9,407 nucleotides of DNA, taken from the NCBI GenBank assembly GCA_950075905.1, contig CATMVR010000135.1, positions 1-9,407 of the forward strand, in the 5' to 3' direction. The translations under genes and the position numbers were made by a program. This document shows, in pieces, positions 7,528 through 9,407 of the stretch (within the stretch, counting starts at the first letter, position 1; every line of letters starts with the position of its first letter). Source of the DNA: an uncultured Persicitalea sp. Lineage in GTDB: Bacteria; Bacteroidota; Bacteroidia; Cytophagales; Spirosomataceae. Below the pieces are notes generated by a model, which was not told the DNA's origin, did not search any database, and saw only the letters and a program-made list of their open reading frames with translations.

Positions 7528-8142
7528 CTATGAAATGAAACCATATTGTGAGTAGCTCCCAGAAATAGGGGTTTCGGGAAAATACTCCCGGATCACGTCC
7601 TGCCCAGGTACCCTGCTTGACAGAATGAAACTCTCCCCATTGGCCAGGAAATAAGTTGAGTAGGCATAGCCTGCCTTAGATGTACTATACACAGACTCAA
7701 TCCTTTCTATATTCCCCTTAAGCACAGTAAGTGTTCGGCCATGAATCGTTATCTCAATCGCATGATCGGCAGGGTGGGTGACAATAATTACTCCATTAGC
7801 GTAAGGCCAATGGTTTATCAACAGAGCAAATACCAAAGTGCTCCCACCAAAAAGCATGAATGGTACTAGGCCTATAAGCACATACATTAGGCTCGGATAG
7901 CTAAGGCTTATGGTAAAAGGGATCGTTGTAAGCTGGAAAATCAAGATTACCCCTAGTAGCGCTAAAAAACCAGCCATGATCCCGTCAAAGCCCAGGAAGT
8001 ACCTGCGCCCGGAAATCTGATATACTCGCTGCACTTTCAGCGGCGAGTTCTCCCCTACCGTGTCGCGGGTAAAGCGCAGTAGCTTCCACATGCCCCAGGC
8101 AAAAAGCCCGAAAATAAACAGAAAAATGAGTAGTGTTTCCAT
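7528..8142 (-). CDS. Hypothetical three-helix membrane protein with soluble C-terminal domain
   Basis: I do not recognise this 204-residue protein. It has three hydrophobic segments at about 2-22, 52-72 and 85-109. The loop between the first and second is rich in Lys/Arg (K20, R23, R26, K36, R39, R46, R47), which places it inside the cell, so the C-terminal part should also be cytoplasmic. Residues 112-190 look beta-strand-rich with a final helix (NGVIIVTHPADHAIEITIHG, then GNIERIESV, then NGESFILSSR). That layout resembles bacterial PH-like domains attached to membrane helices, but this is a guess from pattern only. Hand counts of two 60-nt lines inside the gene gave about 42-43% GC, against about 55-67% in sampled recQ and rimO lines. 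It lies between rimO and the Uma2 gene on the same strand. The ATG at 8142 directly precedes the first helix. Confidence 0.7.
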   Translation of the reverse strand: METLLIFLFIFGLFAWGMWKLLRFTRDTVGENSPLKVQRVYQISGRRYFLGFDGIMAGFLALLGVILIFQLTTIPFTISLSYPSLMYVLIGLVPFMLFGGSTLVFALLINHWPYANGVIIVTHPADHAIEITIHGRTLTVLKGNIERIESVYSTSKAGYAYSTYFLANGESFILSSRVPGQDVIREYFPETPISGSYSQYGFIS

Positions 8143-8155
8143 AGCGAGCGTGGTG

Positions 8156-8174
8156 CTTCGTGTATACTACGAAG
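8156..8174. repeat. Short inverted repeat upstream of the membrane protein gene
   Basis: CTTCGT (8156-8161) and ACGAAG (8169-8174) form a 6-bp stem with a 7-nt loop, starting 14 nt upstream of the ATG at 8142 on the minus strand. It could be an operator or a leader hairpin, but a stem this short may be chance. Confidence 0.3.
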
Positions 8175-8276
8175 ATACGATCCGGCTACAATGTACTTGC
8201 TGTTTTTGGGAAGAATGGCTACTGGGAGGGACGAAGAAGTCAAATTCGAAGGACGAGAAAATGACTTTCTAACAAG

Positions 8277-8327
8277 CATAAACTCCGAGTTTTTGTATAA
8301 AGTTAGTACAAAAATTCGGAGTTTATG
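8277..8327. repeat. 21-bp inverted repeat (long hairpin) in a gene-free spacer
   Basis: Two 21-nt arms (8277-8297 and 8307-8327) flank a 9-nt loop. They are complementary at 20 of 21 positions; the exception, G8289 opposite T8315, would be a G-U pair in plus-strand RNA. The outer part of each arm contains CATAAACTCCGA or its complement. The element lies 39 nt downstream of the Uma2 stop and 134 nt upstream of the membrane protein start, both on the minus strand. It has the position of a terminator but no T-run after the stem on either strand; the T/A-rich stretch is inside the stem. A REP-like or MITE-like dispersed element, or a protein-binding dyad, is equally possible. I see no clear target-site duplication. 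The rest of the 8143-8366 spacer holds no gene that I can support. Confidence 0.8.
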
Positions 8328-8366
8328 TAGTCTATTGAATCTAGCGGCTAATGTAGGCAGCGTCTT

Positions 8367-8936
8367 TCAGGCATCCGGCGGCATTAGCAAATCATTGACG
8401 CTGATTTCAAATTCGGGCAAAACGGGAGCCGCGGAGCAGACATCGTTTTCGAGGCAAGCCCGTACGTCGCGGCGCGAGGAATAGATATTCACTACTCTTT
8501 GCTCGGGTATCACGATCCAGACGACCCGTACCCCGGCTTTGAAATATTCGGTAAGCTTTTGCTCCATTTTGTTAATCTCGTCATTGTGAGAGATGATTTC
8601 AATGACAAAAGCGGGGATCATTTCCTGGCCCTGCCTCCCTTTCTCGACCTGCTCGTCGGTAAAATAAGCGATATCGGGGCGCCGCATCTGAATACCAGTC
8701 AGATGGACATCCTGTTCAGAAACCAATGACCCGGTCTCAATGTACCCTTTCCGAAAGAACAACTTATTCAGAGTATTGAAAATGTATAATTGTTCTTTTT
8801 TCATACCAGCAAATTGAATAATCTCCCCGTCGTTCCACTCGTACTTGAAGCCGTCGTTAGGCTCCCAGGCGAGGAACTCTTCCAGGGTAGCGGGCAAGGT
8901 TTGGGTAGGCTCGTTGGGCTGTGAAGTCTGTACCAT
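8367..8936 (-). CDS. Uma2 family protein (PD-(D/E)XK nuclease fold)
   Basis: This 189-residue protein belongs to the Uma2/DUF820 family, which has a restriction-endonuclease-like fold. No in vivo role for the family is well established. The typical motif order is visible: RRPDIAYF with P87-D88, then PAFVIEIISHNDEINKMEQKLTEYFKAG with E113 and K127, then VRVVWIVIPEQRVVNIYSS. D88, E113 and K127 would be the candidate metal-binding and catalytic residues, so the nuclease site seems complete. The N-terminal LEEFLAWEPNDGFKYEWNDGEIIQFAG is the usual family opening, in which the protein follows a substrate-like helix with a short beta hairpin. The ATG at 8936 fits a normal family length. It sits 50 nt downstream of ftsY on the same strand, with its own predicted promoter. 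No methylase, toxin or antitoxin partner is adjacent, so there is no basis for calling it part of a restriction or toxin system. Confidence 0.9.
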   Translation of the reverse strand: MVQTSQPNEPTQTLPATLEEFLAWEPNDGFKYEWNDGEIIQFAGMKKEQLYIFNTLNKLFFRKGYIETGSLVSEQDVHLTGIQMRRPDIAYFTDEQVEKGRQGQEMIPAFVIEIISHNDEINKMEQKLTEYFKAGVRVVWIVIPEQRVVNIYSSRRDVRACLENDVCSAAPVLPEFEISVNDLLMPPDA

Positions 8937-8956
8937 AGCTTTACGGTGCTTTTTAC

Positions 8957-8964
8957 CAAATATA
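8957..8964 (-). promoter_or_regulatory. Predicted -7 promoter box of the Uma2 gene
   Basis: On the minus strand, TATATTTG (8964-8957) matches TAnnTTTG exactly, in the 50-nt A/T-rich gap between the ftsY stop and the Uma2 start. Transcription would begin near 8950, leaving a leader of about 14 nt. There is no TTG at the expected -33 position, so the promoter is only half supported. Confidence 0.5.
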
Positions 8965-8986
8965 TAAAAAATACGAGAAAATTTCT

Positions 8987-9407
8987 CTACTTCTTGAACA
9001 GCGAATCCACGAACTCTTCGCGGTCAAAGACCTGCAAATCATCCATTTTCTCTCCTACCCCTATGTACTTGACGGGGATCTGAAACTCGTCGGAGATGCC
9101 GATTACTACGCCGCCCTTGGCGGTGCCGTCGAGCTTGGTAATAGCCAGGGAAGTCACTTCGGTAGCTTTGGTAAACTCGCGGGCCTGAATCACGGCGTTT
9201 TGGCCGGTACTTCCGTCCAGCACCAGCATCACTTCGTGGGGGGCATCGGGCAGCACCTTCTGCATCACGCGCTTGATCTTGCCCAGCTCGTTCATCAGGT
9301 TTACCTTGGTGTGCAGGCGGCCGGCGGTGTCGATGATGATGACGTCCGCACCGATTTCCACCCCTTTTTTGAGGGCGTCAAAGGCTACGGCCGAAGGGTC
9401 GGTGTTC
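8987..9407 (-). CDS. ftsY: Signal recognition particle receptor FtsY (partial, N-terminus beyond right edge)
   Basis: FtsY is the membrane-associated GTPase that receives ribosome-SRP complexes and passes nascent membrane proteins to the Sec translocon. Only the last 139 complete codons are here; the frame is open to the right edge, starting NTDPSAVAFDALKKGVE. Counting from that residue, the GTPase motif G3 is DTAGR (26-30), G4 is TKLDGTAKGG (90-99), and the closing GVGEKMDDLQVFD (116-128) followed by FVDSLF is the typical FtsY C-terminus. FtsY is preferred over its paralogue Ffh because the protein ends here with no methionine-rich M domain. No true start lies within the window; an internal GTG at 9361 is not it. 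The stop (TAG) is 50 nt upstream of the Uma2 gene. Confidence 0.97.
   Translation of the reverse strand, partial: NTDPSAVAFDALKKGVEIGADVIIIDTAGRLHTKVNLMNELGKIKRVMQKVLPDAPHEVMLVLDGSTGQNAVIQAREFTKATEVTSLAITKLDGTAKGGVVIGISDEFQIPVKYIGVGEKMDDLQVFDREEFVDSLFKK

Noticed and set aside
8055..8279. Open frame of 74 codons on the minus strand upstream of the membrane protein
   Set aside because: It overlaps the start of the membrane protein gene in another frame, and its sequence shows no domain or membrane segment typical of a real small protein.
8277..8327. Hairpin as a CRISPR repeat or transposon end
   Set aside because: Only one copy is present, there is no spacer series, no transposase and no visible target-site duplication.
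8191..8484. Open frame of 97 codons on the plus strand across the spacer and hairpin
   Set aside because: It runs through the inverted repeat and into the antisense of the Uma2 C-terminus; no promoter box, ribosome site or recognisable protein features.

Overview
The window looks like an ordinary chromosomal stretch from a Bacteroidota bacterium, most likely of the order Cytophagales (Dyadobacter/Spirosoma-like). This rests on a PSP1/RicT protein with the Cys/Gly-rich N-terminus usual in that phylum, a DUF4293 protein (a family I know essentially only from Bacteroidota), -7 promoter boxes of the Bacteroidota type (TAnnTTTG) in front of three genes, and the mixture of genes. It is a placement from protein recognition, not from a database search.

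Layout, left to right. (1) 1-4399, minus strand, read right to left: recQ (DNA helicase), purD (purine synthesis) and ricT (PSP1 domain protein, running off the left edge). purD and ricT are 11 nt apart and probably co-transcribed; recQ is 63 nt upstream of purD. (2) 4400-5469: a divergent promoter region and kdsD on the plus strand, coding for the arabinose-5-phosphate isomerase that starts Kdo synthesis for lipopolysaccharide; it starts with TTG. (3) 5479-7399, minus strand: a four-helix DUF4293 membrane protein with its own promoter, and rimO, the radical SAM enzyme that methylthiolates ribosomal protein S12. (4) 7400-8986, minus strand: a lower-GC stretch holding an unrecognised three-helix membrane protein, a 224-nt gene-free spacer with a striking 21-bp hairpin, and a Uma2-family nuclease-fold protein with its own promoter. 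(5) 8987-9407: the C-terminal end of ftsY, the signal-recognition-particle receptor GTPase, running off the right edge.

Most of the window is housekeeping: nucleotide synthesis, DNA repair, outer-membrane precursor supply, ribosome modification and membrane-protein targeting. The part that looks accessory is 7400-8986. ftsY and rimO are direct neighbours in many Bacteroidota genomes, so the membrane protein, hairpin and Uma2 gene look like an insertion between them. Degenerate GCCGACAGCC-type repeats lie just in front of both the DUF4293 gene and rimO. I see no CRISPR array, rRNA, tRNA, transposase, phage gene or recognisable defence operon, and no convincing evidence of a wholly new multi-gene system.
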